DNA from: Lysobacter enzymogenes | GTDB lineage: Bacteria > Pseudomonadota > Gammaproteobacteria > Xanthomonadales > Xanthomonadaceae | DNA length: 64,000 nt | Assembly (NCBI RefSeq): GCF_023617245.1 | Contig: NZ_CP067396.1 | Location: 1,364,001 to 1,428,000 of the forward strand | Direction of reading: 5' to 3' | Shown here: positions 34,360-44,695 of the stretch, in pieces | Numbering within the stretch: the stretch's first letter is position 1 | Layout of the letters: each line of letters begins with the position of its first letter | Notes under the pieces: model-generated | The model's input: the letters and a program-made list of their open reading frames with translations, nothing else | What the model was told of the DNA's origin: nothing | Databases searched by the model: none | Made by a program: the position numbers and the translations under genes

Positions 34360-34629
34360 GTTTGGGGCTGGGGCGGTTTTTGGTGAGAGGTGGGGCGGTG
34401 GGATCGAAGCTCCTGGACCAACCGAAGCGACTCGGCTCCGCCGACGATTCCTGAAGCCACGAACCGTTCAAGCCGTCGTTCCGACGAAAGTCGAAATCCA
34501 TGTTGATGAAAAAACATCGCAGAACCGGCTAGGCCGCCCAGTTGCGGGTGAGTGCTTCCAAGAGGGCGCAGTACAGGAGTTGACCGAACCTGAGAAGGCC
34601 GTACAGGCTATTGGTGCTGGAGGCCAACT

Positions 34630-35499
34630 GTGACCAAGAGAGACCGGAAAAGCGATGACATCGAGTCGAGGATGATCCTTGTCGAAGGGGTTCTCCGTGA
34701 ACTTCATCTTGGAGAAGGTCGCGAGAACCTATTGCAGAAAATCGACGGCCACTATCGAGGGAAAAGCGCTCTTGCTGGGGCGTCCGCAGGGGCTGGGGAT
34801 CTGTTCGGGCAAGCCGCGAATGCGGCCATGCTGGCGATGTGCGACGGGGAGGCCGTGCAGAATTTTGCATGCCTCATTGACGGGCAAGTGGTTTGTGGCC
34901 AGTTCGCGGGAGCTCGGTTGTTGAAAGAGGGTAACTGCGTGCGGATCGCGGCAGAGCGGAATGGCGATGCGATCGTGGCGCGCGGCATCTTGGATGAAAA
35001 GCAGGGGCTGGTCTGGGTTGAGCATCCGTGGGGAGGCGCTGCAGAGATGCTCGCAAACTGGAAAATTGCCCTATGGTGCTTCGGCTTCGCGTATGTGCCC
35101 TTGACGCTTCTGAGTTGGTTTCAGGGGGCGGGAAGTTGGAGCTTTTGGGAGTTCCAACTCTTTATCGTTGCGGCTCTTGTGTTGCTTTGCGGTGGCCTCG
35201 CCCTGTGGGCGAACAAGGGCATGCGAACACTTTCTGCCCGTTCCACGGAGGTTTTTCGCCTGCTCGGTTTTTCCTCGCCAGAGAGAGTCAATCTAAACAA
35301 ATATCAGGTCTCGCTCGTGGAGTCGCGAAAGCGTATGAAGCTGATTTCGGCGAAGCGGAAGGAGTTGCGCGAAGGAACCTTCACGTTGCCACCGAAGGTC
35401 CCCATTCTGAATGTGTCATCCGAGCAACTCAGAAATACACACGACTACAAGCAAGCCATTGAGGATGGCAAGCTTTCAATGGCATCGGTTGGATCATGA
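34630..35499 (+). CDS. two-helix membrane protein resembling 'putative type VI effector' family
   Basis: 289 residues from GTG 34630 with GGAGG nine bases upstream. An N-terminal soluble part (IESRMILVEGVLRELHLGEG; CLIDGQVVCGQFAGARLLKE; WVEHPWGG) is followed by two membrane helices (about 145-190, IALWCFGFAYVPLTLLSWF and FQLFIVAALVLLCGGLALWA) and a charged tail. This layout recalls a xanthomonad family annotated as putative type VI secretion effectors, judged from memory. GC is lower than neighbours. A possible vgrG stub lies 117 nt downstream. Confidence 0.6.
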   Translation: MTKRDRKSDDIESRMILVEGVLRELHLGEGRENLLQKIDGHYRGKSALAGASAGAGDLFGQAANAAMLAMCDGEAVQNFACLIDGQVVCGQFAGARLLKEGNCVRIAAERNGDAIVARGILDEKQGLVWVEHPWGGAAEMLANWKIALWCFGFAYVPLTLLSWFQGAGSWSFWEFQLFIVAALVLLCGGLALWANKGMRTLSARSTEVFRLLGFSSPERVNLNKYQVSLVESRKRMKLISAKRKELREGTFTLPPKVPILNVSSEQLRNTHDYKQAIEDGKLSMASVGS

Positions 35500-35799
35500 G
35501 ATTCGCGACCTGGGAAGCCTGTTGCCCAAGGCCAACAAGCCTAGTTGTGAAGTTGGCTGGGTTCGACATAAGTAGTGGCCCGCCCTGCCGGCACTGACGC
35601 CAGGGAGGTTCATGAGGCACGTCGAATGGCGCCACGCCATGGAGCCTCGAAGGCCTGAACGCCGCGCGGCTGTCCGAGCAGGCGCGGCTCATCAAGCTGC
35701 AGCTGCCCGCATCGGCGCAGCGGAACGCCGTCGTCGTCGAGCGCTTCACCGGTACCGAAGGCATCTTTGCTGTTGCGCTTGCCTTTGCTGTCGCTACGA

Positions 35800-36110
<311 letters not shown>

Positions 36111-36143
36111 TGGGTGGGCTGAGGTTCGGCACGGACATTTTTC

Positions 36144-36228
36144 ACGGCCGCGGCTTTTGCGCCGCTCCTGCAGTCGGAAACGAAACCGGCCGCAGCTCCT
36201 GTAGGAGCGGCGCAAGCCGCGACCGCGG
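36144..36228. repeat. REP-type hairpin, GTAGGAGCGGCGC family
   Basis: The arm TGTAGGAGCGGCGCAAGCCG with CGACCGCGG (36200-36228) faces an inverted partner (CGCGGCTTTTGCGCCGCTCC, 36148-36167). The same family forms a longer hairpin at 50331-50428. Remaining sequence up to recQ (36229-36373) shows nothing recognisable. Confidence 0.8.
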
Positions 36229-36373
36229 TAATGCAACGACGACGCAAGATCCATCGTCGCCGCTTCTGCACGGAAGGCTCGCCTATGCCGCAGCCGTACC
36301 TGCGCCGCTGCGCTTCAGGCCGTTTACCGCAAGGCGCAATCCTGCCGGCGATGGGCCGCCAGGCCCGGCGCCG

Positions 36374-38206
<1,833 letters not shown>

Positions 38207-38309
38207 GGGCCTAGTTTAGCGGCGCGGCCGCGCGCGGCGGTCGGAGAATGCGCGGGGCGCGGGGTCGGACGCCGTCGCGGCGGTGGGTCGGGGGGCTGCC
38301 GGCGGCGGT

Positions 38310-38395
38310 TGTGGGAGGGCCTTCAGGCCCGACGCTCTTTTTTCAGGTCGCGGCGATCGGAGCGGAAGGCATCGGGCCTGAAGGCCCTCCCACAA
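38310..38395. repeat. REPIN-type pair, GGGAGGGCCTTCAGGCCC family
   Basis: TGTGGGAGGGCCTTCAGGCC at 38310 and its inverse GGGCCTGAAGGCCCTCCCAC ending 38393 frame about 45 bp that also pairs partly (AGGTCGCGGCGATC). Each arm is itself a hairpin, so the unit is a doublet of REP sequences pointing inward, in the recQ-dps spacer. Confidence 0.88.
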
Positions 38396-38409
38396 AAGCC
38401 TCTCCCACG

Positions 38410-38443
38410 AAAAAGCCCCTCCCCGCCGGGCGGGAGAGGGGCT
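38410..38443 (-). terminator. intrinsic terminator of dps
   Basis: On the minus strand AAGCCCCTCTCCCG / CGGGGAGGGGCTT forms a stem of about 13 bp followed by TTTTTC. It lies 40 nt downstream of the dps stop. Confidence 0.85.
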
Positions 38444-38483
38444 TCGGGGGAGCCGGCCTGCGCCGCGCCGGTTCCCGGGCCGG

Positions 38484-39065
38484 TCACTGCAGCAGCGAGC
38501 GCAGCATCCAGGCGTACTTTTCGTGGGTCTGCAGGCGCTGGGTCAGCAGGTCCTCGGTCGGCGCGTCGTCGACGTCGTCGGCCTGGTCGAGTACCTTGCG
38601 CGCGGTGCGGCACACCGCTTCGTTGCCGACCACCAGCTGGCGTACCATTTCGCGCCAGTCGGCGGCGTCGGTCAGGCCCGGTTCCTCGGGGATCGAGGAC
38701 AGGCGCACGAACTCGGCGTAGGAGCCCGGGGCGTTGAAGCCCAGGGCGCGGATGCGCTCGGCGATCTCGTCCAGCGCGGTCCACTGCTCGTTGTACTGGG
38801 TTTCGAACATGACGTGCAGGCTGTTGAACATCGGCCCGGTCACGTTCCAGTGGAAGTTGTGGGTCTTCAGGTACAGGGTGTAGCTGTCGGCCAGGAAGCG
38901 CGACAGGCCCTCGGCGATCTTCTTGCGATCGGCCGGCGAGATCCCGATATCGATCGAGGGGCCGCGGTCGCTCGGGCCCGGCGAGGCCGCCGGGTTCACC
39001 GGCGCCTCGGCGCCGCTCTTGCCCTTGCCGGGCTTGGTCTTGTCGGACTTGTTGGACTTGGCCAT
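38484..39065 (-). CDS. dps: Dps-family ferritin-like DNA-protection protein
   Basis: 193 residues from ATG 39065, which has AAGGAG eight bases upstream; the upstream ATG 39143 is less likely. The ferroxidase motif is intact: KTHNFHWNVTGPMFNSLHVM, then ETQYNEQWTALDEIAERIRA. The first 50 residues are a Lys/Ser/Pro-rich tail (AKSNKSDKTKPGKGKSGAEA), longer than in E. coli Dps, of the sort that binds DNA. Dps dodecamers store iron and protect DNA from peroxide. It is divergent from hrpA with a 142-nt shared promoter region, and has a terminator. Confidence 0.94.
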   Translation of the reverse strand: MAKSNKSDKTKPGKGKSGAEAPVNPAASPGPSDRGPSIDIGISPADRKKIAEGLSRFLADSYTLYLKTHNFHWNVTGPMFNSLHVMFETQYNEQWTALDEIAERIRALGFNAPGSYAEFVRLSSIPEEPGLTDAADWREMVRQLVVGNEAVCRTARKVLDQADDVDDAPTEDLLTQRLQTHEKYAWMLRSLLQ

Positions 39066-39207
39066 GTGCGACTCCTTCATTGGGGGAGGTGGTTCCGGCG
39101 ATCCGGACCGTTCCTGGATGGGGTCCGGACTTTGTGGCGACAATAGGCGCAGTCGCCGCGGAAGTGAAATGGTTTGTTTTTAGCGCTGCAATGCAGGCGA
39201 TCTATCG

Positions 39208-42200
39208 ATGAGTACCAGCCAATCCCCACAGTCTAGGCAGGCCGATGCGAGCGCTGCGTTACGGCAGGCGCGCCGCGCCATCGACGGCGCGCTGAGCCGC
39301 GACCGCGGCCGCCTGCACGGGCTGTGGTCGCGCTGGAGCGGCAAGCCCGCCGACGCGGCCGCGCAGGAGGCCTTCGCCAAGGCGCTGGCGGCCTCGGTCG
39401 CGCAGCGCCAGGCGCGCGCGGCGGCGTTGCCGCACGCGCCGGTGGATCCGGCTTTGCCGATCGCGGCCGAAGCCGAGCGCATCGTCGAGCTGATCCGCAA
39501 GCATCCGGTGGTGGTGATCGCCGGCGAGACCGGCTCGGGCAAGACCACCCAGCTGCCCAAGCTGTGCCTGGCCGCCGGCCGCGGCGCCGCCGGCCTGATC
39601 GGCTGCACCCAGCCGCGCCGCATCGCCGCGCGCGCAGTGGCGCGGCGCGTGGCCGAGGAACTGAGCACCGAGCTCGGCGGCGCGGTCGGCTATCAGGTGC
39701 GCTTCAACGAGAACGTCGGCGAGCGCACCGCGGTCAAGTTCATGACCGACGGCATCCTGCTGGCCGAGATCCAGTCCGATCGCTTCCTGTCGGCCTACGA
39801 CACCATCCTCATCGACGAGGCGCACGAGCGCAGCCTCAACATCGACTTCCTGCTCGGTTACCTGAAACAGCTGCTGAAGAAGCGCCCGGACCTGAAGGTC
39901 ATCGTGACCTCGGCGACCATCGACACCGAGCGCTTCGCAGCGCATTTCGACGGCGCGCCGGTGGTCAGCGTGGAGGGGCGCGGGTATCCGGTGAGCGTGC
40001 GCTATCGGCCGTTGGACGATGCGGGACCGGGGGTCGGGGACCCGGGACCGGCAGATCGCCGCAGCGCTTCCGGTCCCGGATCCCGGGTCCCGGGTCCCGC
40101 ACTGAGCGTCAACGACGGCATCGTCGCCGCCTGCGACGAAATCAGCCGCGAAGACCCGCGCGGCGACGTGCTGATCTTCCTGTCCGGCGAACGCGAGATC
40201 CGCGACGCCCACCAGGCGTTGGAGCGGCGCAAGTACCGCGAGACCGAAGTGCTGCCGCTGTACGCGCGGCTGTCGGTGCGCGACCAGGACCGGGTGTTCA
40301 ACCCGGGCCCCAAGCGCCGCATCGTGCTGGCGACCAACGTCGCCGAAACCTCGCTGACCGTGCCGCGCATCCGCTACGTGGTCGATCCGGGTCTGGCCCG
40401 GGTCAAGCGCTACAGCCCGCGCGGCAAGCTCGACCGCCTGCACATCGAGCCGATCAGCCAGGCCAGCGCCGACCAGCGCAAGGGCCGTTGCGGACGCATC
40501 AGCGAAGGCACCTGCTACCGCCTTTACAGCGAGGCCGATTTCGAATCGCGGCCGCAGTACACCGACCCGGAAATCCGCCGCGCGGCGCTGGCGGGCGTGA
40601 TCCTGCGCATGCTGTCGCTGGGGCTCGGCGACATCGAAGCCTTCCCGTTCCTGGAGCCGCCCGACAGCCGCGCGATCGCCGACGGCTGGCAGCAATTGAA
40701 CGAGCTCGGCGCGGTCGACGAGCAGCGCAAGCTGACCGCGACCGGGCGCACGATGGCGCGCCTGCCGGTGGACGTGAAGCTGGCGCGCATGCTGGTGGCC
40801 GCCAACCAGCACGGCTGCCTGCGCGAGATGATCGCCATCGCCGCGTTCCTGGGCATCCAGGACCCGCGCGAGCGTCCGTCCGACCAGCGCGCCGCGGCCG
40901 ACAACGCGCACGCGCTGTTCGCCGATCCGCGTTCGGAATTCGTCGGCATCCTCAAGCTGTGGGACGCCTACCAGCAGGCGCACGAGGAACTGACCCAGTC
41001 CAAGCTGCGCGGCTGGTGCGAGAAGCACTTCCTCGGCTTCCTGCGCATGCGCGAATGGCGCGAGCTGCATCGCCAGCTGAAGCTGCTGTGCGTGGAGACG
41101 GGACTGGGGACCCGGGACCCGGGACCGGAAATCGCGGACTCCGCGGGTCCCGGGTCCCCGGTCCCCGGTCCCGAGGCCTACGCTCGCCTGCACCGCGCGC
41201 TGATCGCCGGCCTGCCGACCCAGATCGGTTTCCGCGGCGACAAGGGCGTCTACGACGGCCCGCGCGGGCGCAAGTACACCTTGTTCCCCGGTTCGCCGCT
41301 GGCGAAGAAGCCGCCGCCGTGGCTGCTGTCGGCGACCCTGCTCGACACCGAGCGGGTGTGGTCGATGACCAACGCCGCGATCGAGCCGGAGTGGGCGATC
41401 CAGGAGCTGCCGCACCTGCTCGCGCGCCGCCACCACGACCCGCGTTGGTCGCGTTCGCAGGGCCGGGTGGTCGGCAGCGAGCAGATCAGCCTGTTCGGGC
41501 TGGTGCTGGCGCCGAAGCGGCCGATCCACTATGGCGCGCTGTATCCCGAGGAAAGCCGGGCGATCTTCGCCCGCGACGCGCTGGTCACCGGCGAGATCAA
41601 CACCCGCGCCGCGTTCCTGCCGCGCAATCTCGCCGCGCTGGCCCGAGCGCGCGAAGAGGAAGCCAAGCAGCGCCGCGCCGGGCTGGTGGTGGACGAGGAA
41701 TGGATGGCGCAGTGGTACCTCGACCGCTTGCCGGCGCAGCTGCACAACGCGCAGGCGCTGGACGCCTGGTACAACAAGCTGCCGGCGAACGAGAAGGCCG
41801 CGCTGGAATGGAGCGCCGACGATCTGATGATCGGCGGCGAGAGCGAGGCCGCGCGGTTCCCGCCGTACCTGCAGCTCGGCCAGGCCCGGCTGGCGGTGGG
41901 CTATCGCTTCGAACCCGGCGCGCCCGACGACGGCATGACGTTGGCGGTGCCGTTGCACCTGCTCAACGCGCTCGACCCGGCGCAGCTGTCGTGGCTGGCG
42001 CCGGGCTTCGTCGCCGACAAGGCCGCGGCGCTGATCAAGTCGCTGCCGAAAGCGCTGCGGCGCAACTTCGTGCCGGCGCCGGATTTCGCCAAGGCGTTCT
42101 TCGAGGCCCATCCCAAGCCCGAGGCCGACGATTTCGTCGGCACGCTGGCGCGGTTCCTGCGCAAGCTCGGCGGGGTGGAGATTGCGGCGACCGATTTCGA

Positions 42201-43344
42201 CGCCGCTTCGATCGAAGCGCATCTGCGCATGAACCTGCGCCTGCTCGAATACCCGGCCGGCGGCGACGGTCGCCGCGGCAAGGGCGAACCCAAGGGCGAG
42301 CCGGTGGTGCTGGCCGAATCGCGCGACCTCGACGAGCTGCGCGCGCGCTTCGGCGAACGCGCCGCGCGCGCGTTCGCCGCGCGCGCCGCCGACGGCCTGG
42401 GCCAGCGCGGTTTGACGACGTTCCCCGAGCAACCGATTCCGATGTCGGTGCCCGGCGCCGCCGGCGTGCCGGCATTCCCGGCGCTGCACGACGACGGCGA
42501 CAGCGTGTCGCTGCGCGTGCATGCCGAGCGCGACGCGGCGCTGCGCGCGCACCCGCGCGGGGTGCGGCGCCTGCTGGCGCTGGCGCTGGTGGAAAAGCTC
42601 AAGCAGGCACGCAAGCAGTTGCCGATCCAGCCCAAGATCGGTCTGTTGTATGCGGCGATCGAATCGGCCGCGCCGCGCCAGGAGCGCGATTCGCTGCTGC
42701 GTCGGGCCCAGTCCGGCAACGCCGCCGGCCGTGCCGCGCTCGACCGTCCGCGCGACGGCGACCGGCTGCGCGAGGATCTGGTCGACGGCGCGGTGCAGTC
42801 GCTGCTCGGCGAGGACGCCGAGTTGGTGCAGGTGCGCGATGCGGCCGCGTTCGAACAACGCCGCGACGAGGTCGCGCGCAAATTGTTCCCTGAGGCGATG
42901 GAGCGCTTGCGCCAGGCCGAGGCGATCCTGGCGGCGGTGGCCGAGGTGCGCGCGCGTCTGGAATCGCCGCTGATGGGCTGGGCCAGCGGCAACCTCGACG
43001 ACATGCGCGCGCAGCTGGCGCGGCTGACTCCGCCGGGCTTCCTGCGCGACGCGCCGACCGCGGTGTTGGCCGAGTACCCGCGCTATCTCAAGGCGCTGGC
43101 GACCCGCGGCGAGCGCGCACTGCGCGATCCGGTGCGCGACCAGGCGCGCATGCTCGAACTCAAGCCCTTCGTCGACGCGCTGGACGCGGCGACGGCGGCG
43201 GGCGAGGGCGGCGACGCGGGCTGGCAGGCGCTGCGCTGGGACATCGAGGAACTGCGGGTGTCGTTGTTCGCGCAGGAACTGGGCGTGCGCGGCGGTGTGT
43301 CGCCGAAGAAGCTGGCGCAACGGCTGGCGGCGTTGCGCGGTTGA
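39208..43344 (+). CDS. hrpA: ATP-dependent RNA helicase HrpA carrying two palindrome-encoded inserts
   Basis: 1378-residue DEAH-box RNA helicase. Walker A GETGSGKTT at 106, DEAH at 203, ATNVAETSLTVPRIRYVVDPG, the RRA-type QRKGRCGRI motif VI, then HA2, OB and the long HrpA-specific C-terminal domain (DUF3418). HrpA acts in resolving stalled ribosomes and mRNA processing. Residues 272-298 (GVGDPGPADRR...PGSRVPGP) and 632-655 (GTRDPGPEIAD...PGSPVPGP) are Gly/Pro-rich inserts encoded by palindromic GGGACCCGGG-type repeats, in frame, at what should be surface loops. The downstream sequence stays in register. The start ATG has no strong ribosome site. Confidence 0.95.
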   Translation: MSTSQSPQSRQADASAALRQARRAIDGALSRDRGRLHGLWSRWSGKPADAAAQEAFAKALAASVAQRQARAAALPHAPVDPALPIAAEAERIVELIRKHPVVVIAGETGSGKTTQLPKLCLAAGRGAAGLIGCTQPRRIAARAVARRVAEELSTELGGAVGYQVRFNENVGERTAVKFMTDGILLAEIQSDRFLSAYDTILIDEAHERSLNIDFLLGYLKQLLKKRPDLKVIVTSATIDTERFAAHFDGAPVVSVEGRGYPVSVRYRPLDDAGPGVGDPGPADRRSASGPGSRVPGPALSVNDGIVAACDEISREDPRGDVLIFLSGEREIRDAHQALERRKYRETEVLPLYARLSVRDQDRVFNPGPKRRIVLATNVAETSLTVPRIRYVVDPGLARVKRYSPRGKLDRLHIEPISQASADQRKGRCGRISEGTCYRLYSEADFESRPQYTDPEIRRAALAGVILRMLSLGLGDIEAFPFLEPPDSRAIADGWQQLNELGAVDEQRKLTATGRTMARLPVDVKLARMLVAANQHGCLREMIAIAAFLGIQDPRERPSDQRAAADNAHALFADPRSEFVGILKLWDAYQQAHEELTQSKLRGWCEKHFLGFLRMREWRELHRQLKLLCVETGLGTRDPGPEIADSAGPGSPVPGPEAYARLHRALIAGLPTQIGFRGDKGVYDGPRGRKYTLFPGSPLAKKPPPWLLSATLLDTERVWSMTNAAIEPEWAIQELPHLLARRHHDPRWSRSQGRVVGSEQISLFGLVLAPKRPIHYGALYPEESRAIFARDALVTGEINTRAAFLPRNLAALARAREEEAKQRRAGLVVDEEWMAQWYLDRLPAQLHNAQALDAWYNKLPANEKAALEWSADDLMIGGESEAARFPPYLQLGQARLAVGYRFEPGAPDDGMTLAVPLHLLNALDPAQLSWLAPGFVADKAAALIKSLPKALRRNFVPAPDFAKAFFEAHPKPEADDFVGTLARFLRKLGGVEIAATDFDAASIEAHLRMNLRLLEYPAGGDGRRGKGEPKGEPVVLAESRDLDELRARFGERAARAFAARAADGLGQRGLTTFPEQPIPMSVPGAAGVPAFPALHDDGDSVSLRVHAERDAALRAHPRGVRRLLALALVEKLKQARKQLPIQPKIGLLYAAIESAAPRQERDSLLRRAQSGNAAGRAALDRPRDGDRLREDLVDGAVQSLLGEDAELVQVRDAAAFEQRRDEVARKLFPEAMERLRQAEAILAAVAEVRARLESPLMGWASGNLDDMRAQLARLTPPGFLRDAPTAVLAEYPRYLKALATRGERALRDPVRDQARMLELKPFVDALDAATAAGEGGDAGWQALRWDIEELRVSLFAQELGVRGGVSPKKLAQRLAALRG
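40022..40099. repeat. palindromic repeat insertion inside hrpA, first copy
   Basis: The left arm (GGGACCGGGGGTCGGGGACC, then CGGGACCGG) is mirrored by the right arm (CCGGTCCCGGATCCCGGGTC, then CCGGGTCCC) around an 18-nt middle. It is in frame in hrpA (residues 272-298) and adds about 26 codons between YRPLDD and LSVNDG. Confidence 0.85.
41101..41174. repeat. palindromic repeat insertion inside hrpA, second copy
   Basis: GGACTGGGGACCCGGGACCC with GGGACCGG faces GGGTCCCGGGTCCCCGGTCC with CCGGTCCC around a short AT-richer middle. It belongs to the same family as the insertion at 40022 and is also in frame, adding about 24 codons (632-655). Confidence 0.85.
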
Positions 43345-43382
43345 ACCGCGCCGTTGCCGAACAGCTGGTGTGGGAGGGCGGC

Positions 43383-43466
43383 TGTGGGAGGGCCTTCAGG
43401 CCCGATGCTGTTTTTTCAGGTCGCGGCGACCTGAGCGGAAAGCATCGGGCCTGAAGGCCCTCCCAC
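43383..43466. repeat. REPIN-type pair after hrpA
   Basis: TGTGGGAGGGCCTTCAGGCC and its inverse around TGCTGTTTTTTCAGGTCGCG, the same doublet as at 38310-38395 with nearly the same inner sequence. Confidence 0.88.
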
Positions 43467-43472
43467 AAAAAA

Positions 43473-43498
43473 CGAAGGCGGCCCTGAGGCCGCCTTCG
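43473..43498 (-). terminator. terminator of the minus-strand gene at 43536
   Basis: CGAAGGCGGCC, loop CTGA, GGCCGCCTTCG: a perfect 11-bp stem. On the minus strand it is followed by GTTTTTTG, the T-tract, so it ends transcription from the 43536-44608 genes; on the plus strand it may also help end hrpA. Confidence 0.85.
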
Positions 43499-43535
43499 TC
43501 GCATACCGCCGGCCGCCGTTATGCGGCGGCGCAGC

Positions 43536-44045
43536 TCACTCCACCCGCCTGACCTTGGCCTTGGGCGACTGGCCCTCGACCTGCAGGTACCACGTCGAAC
43601 CGACCATGCCCGGCGCGATGGTGACCTTGGGCGCGGCGAGCGGCTTGCCGAGATAGAGCGAGCCTTCGATCACGCGCCAACGCTGGCCGTTCTCCAGCTC
43701 CAGCACGGTGCCCACCGACCAGCCGCGGAAGGCGCCGTCCTTGAGCTGGGCGACCACCGGCTCGCGCGCGGCGGCTTCCTCGGGCAGGCCGCGGCGCTCG
43801 GCGCGGATCTGCTTGACCGCCTCCTGCACCTGCGCATCCTGGTCCTGCGCCAGCAACTGGTCGAGCAACTGGATCTGCTGCGGCGACAGGGTATCCAGGC
43901 CGGTGGCCTTGAGCTGCTCGGCGCTCAGGCGCTGCTGCAGCGGAACGTAGTGGCGCTCGGCGGCGTGGGCGGCGGGAGCGAGGACCGCGAACGAGACGGC
44001 GAGGGCGAGCGAGCCGGCCAGGGCCGACGGGGACAGCACGCGCAT
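43536..44045 (-). CDS. exported protein, paralogue of the next gene
   Basis: 169 residues from ATG 44045 (GGAG at -11). Signal peptide MRVLSPSALAGSLALAVSFA, cleavage near AAHAAE. The mature part has a helix-rich section (LSAEQLKATGLDTLSPQQIQ, LLDQLLAQDQDAQVQEAVKQ) and a strand-rich C-terminus (GTVLELENGQRWRVIEG; STWYLQVEGQSPKAKVRRV). The neighbour at 44099-44608 has the same length, order of segments and endings, so they are tandem duplicates. Function unknown; periplasmic. Confidence 0.85.
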   Translation of the reverse strand: MRVLSPSALAGSLALAVSFAVLAPAAHAAERHYVPLQQRLSAEQLKATGLDTLSPQQIQLLDQLLAQDQDAQVQEAVKQIRAERRGLPEEAAAREPVVAQLKDGAFRGWSVGTVLELENGQRWRVIEGSLYLGKPLAAPKVTIAPGMVGSTWYLQVEGQSPKAKVRRVE

Positions 44046-44098
44046 GACGGAACTCCGGAGCGAAGGGCGATGACGGAAAGCGGCGGGGACGGACGGAC

Positions 44099-44608
44099 TC
44101 ACTTGACCCGGACTACCTTGGCGCGGGTGTTGTAGCCCTGCACCGACAGGTACCAGGCGTTGCCGATCACGCTCGGCGCGATGCGCACCTGCGGCGAATC
44201 CAGCTTCACCCCCGGCAGGTCGGCGCTGTCGTCCTGGCGCCACTCCTGGCCGTTGTCGAGCACGTAGGTCTGGCCGCGCGAGAAACCCTCGAAGCGGCCG
44301 GTCATGCGCGCCACCACCGGTTCCCGCGACGGGCTCTTGTCGAAGAAGCCGCGGCGTTCGTGCGCGGTCTCTTCCTGGGCCTTGACCACGGCCTTGCTGG
44401 TCTCGGTGTCGAGGGTGCGGTTGAGCCAGGCGTTCAGGTTGGCGAGTTCCTGATCGTCGAGCTTGTTCAGGCCGGCGCTCTTGAACTGCTCGGCGCTCAT
44501 CTGTTGCTGGATCTTCTGCTGCGCCAGCGCGGCCGGCGCGGCCAGGCAGGCGGTCAGGGCGAGGGCGACGGCGAGCCGGCGCGGCAGGGGGACGGCGATT
44601 GCGGACAT
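44099..44608 (-). CDS. exported protein, paralogue of the previous gene
   Basis: 169 residues from ATG 44608. Signal peptide MSAIAVPLPRRLAVALALTA to about ALAQQ. The mature part begins MSAEQFKSAGLNKLDDQELA (compare LSAEQLKATGLDTLSPQQIQ in the partner), shares R-R-G-x(n)-REPVVA-R and ends NAWYLSVQGYNTRAKVVRVK. It lies 53 nt from the partner on the same strand and is read first. The frame is open far upstream, but that part overlaps relA on the other strand and is not coding. Confidence 0.85.
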   Translation of the reverse strand: MSAIAVPLPRRLAVALALTACLAAPAALAQQKIQQQMSAEQFKSAGLNKLDDQELANLNAWLNRTLDTETSKAVVKAQEETAHERRGFFDKSPSREPVVARMTGRFEGFSRGQTYVLDNGQEWRQDDSADLPGVKLDSPQVRIAPSVIGNAWYLSVQGYNTRAKVVRVK

Positions 44609-44695
44609 TCGTGCGGTTCCTCGGTGCTGTTCCTCGGGACGGATGCTCGCTAGTGTAGACGCTAGCTCCTCCCGCTTCTCCACTCCCCCCACGCA

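Noticed and set aside
39259..43320. A 1353-residue open frame antisense to hrpA
   Set aside because: Same cause: long stop-free antisense frames are normal opposite high-GC genes. hrpA motifs are complete on the + strand.
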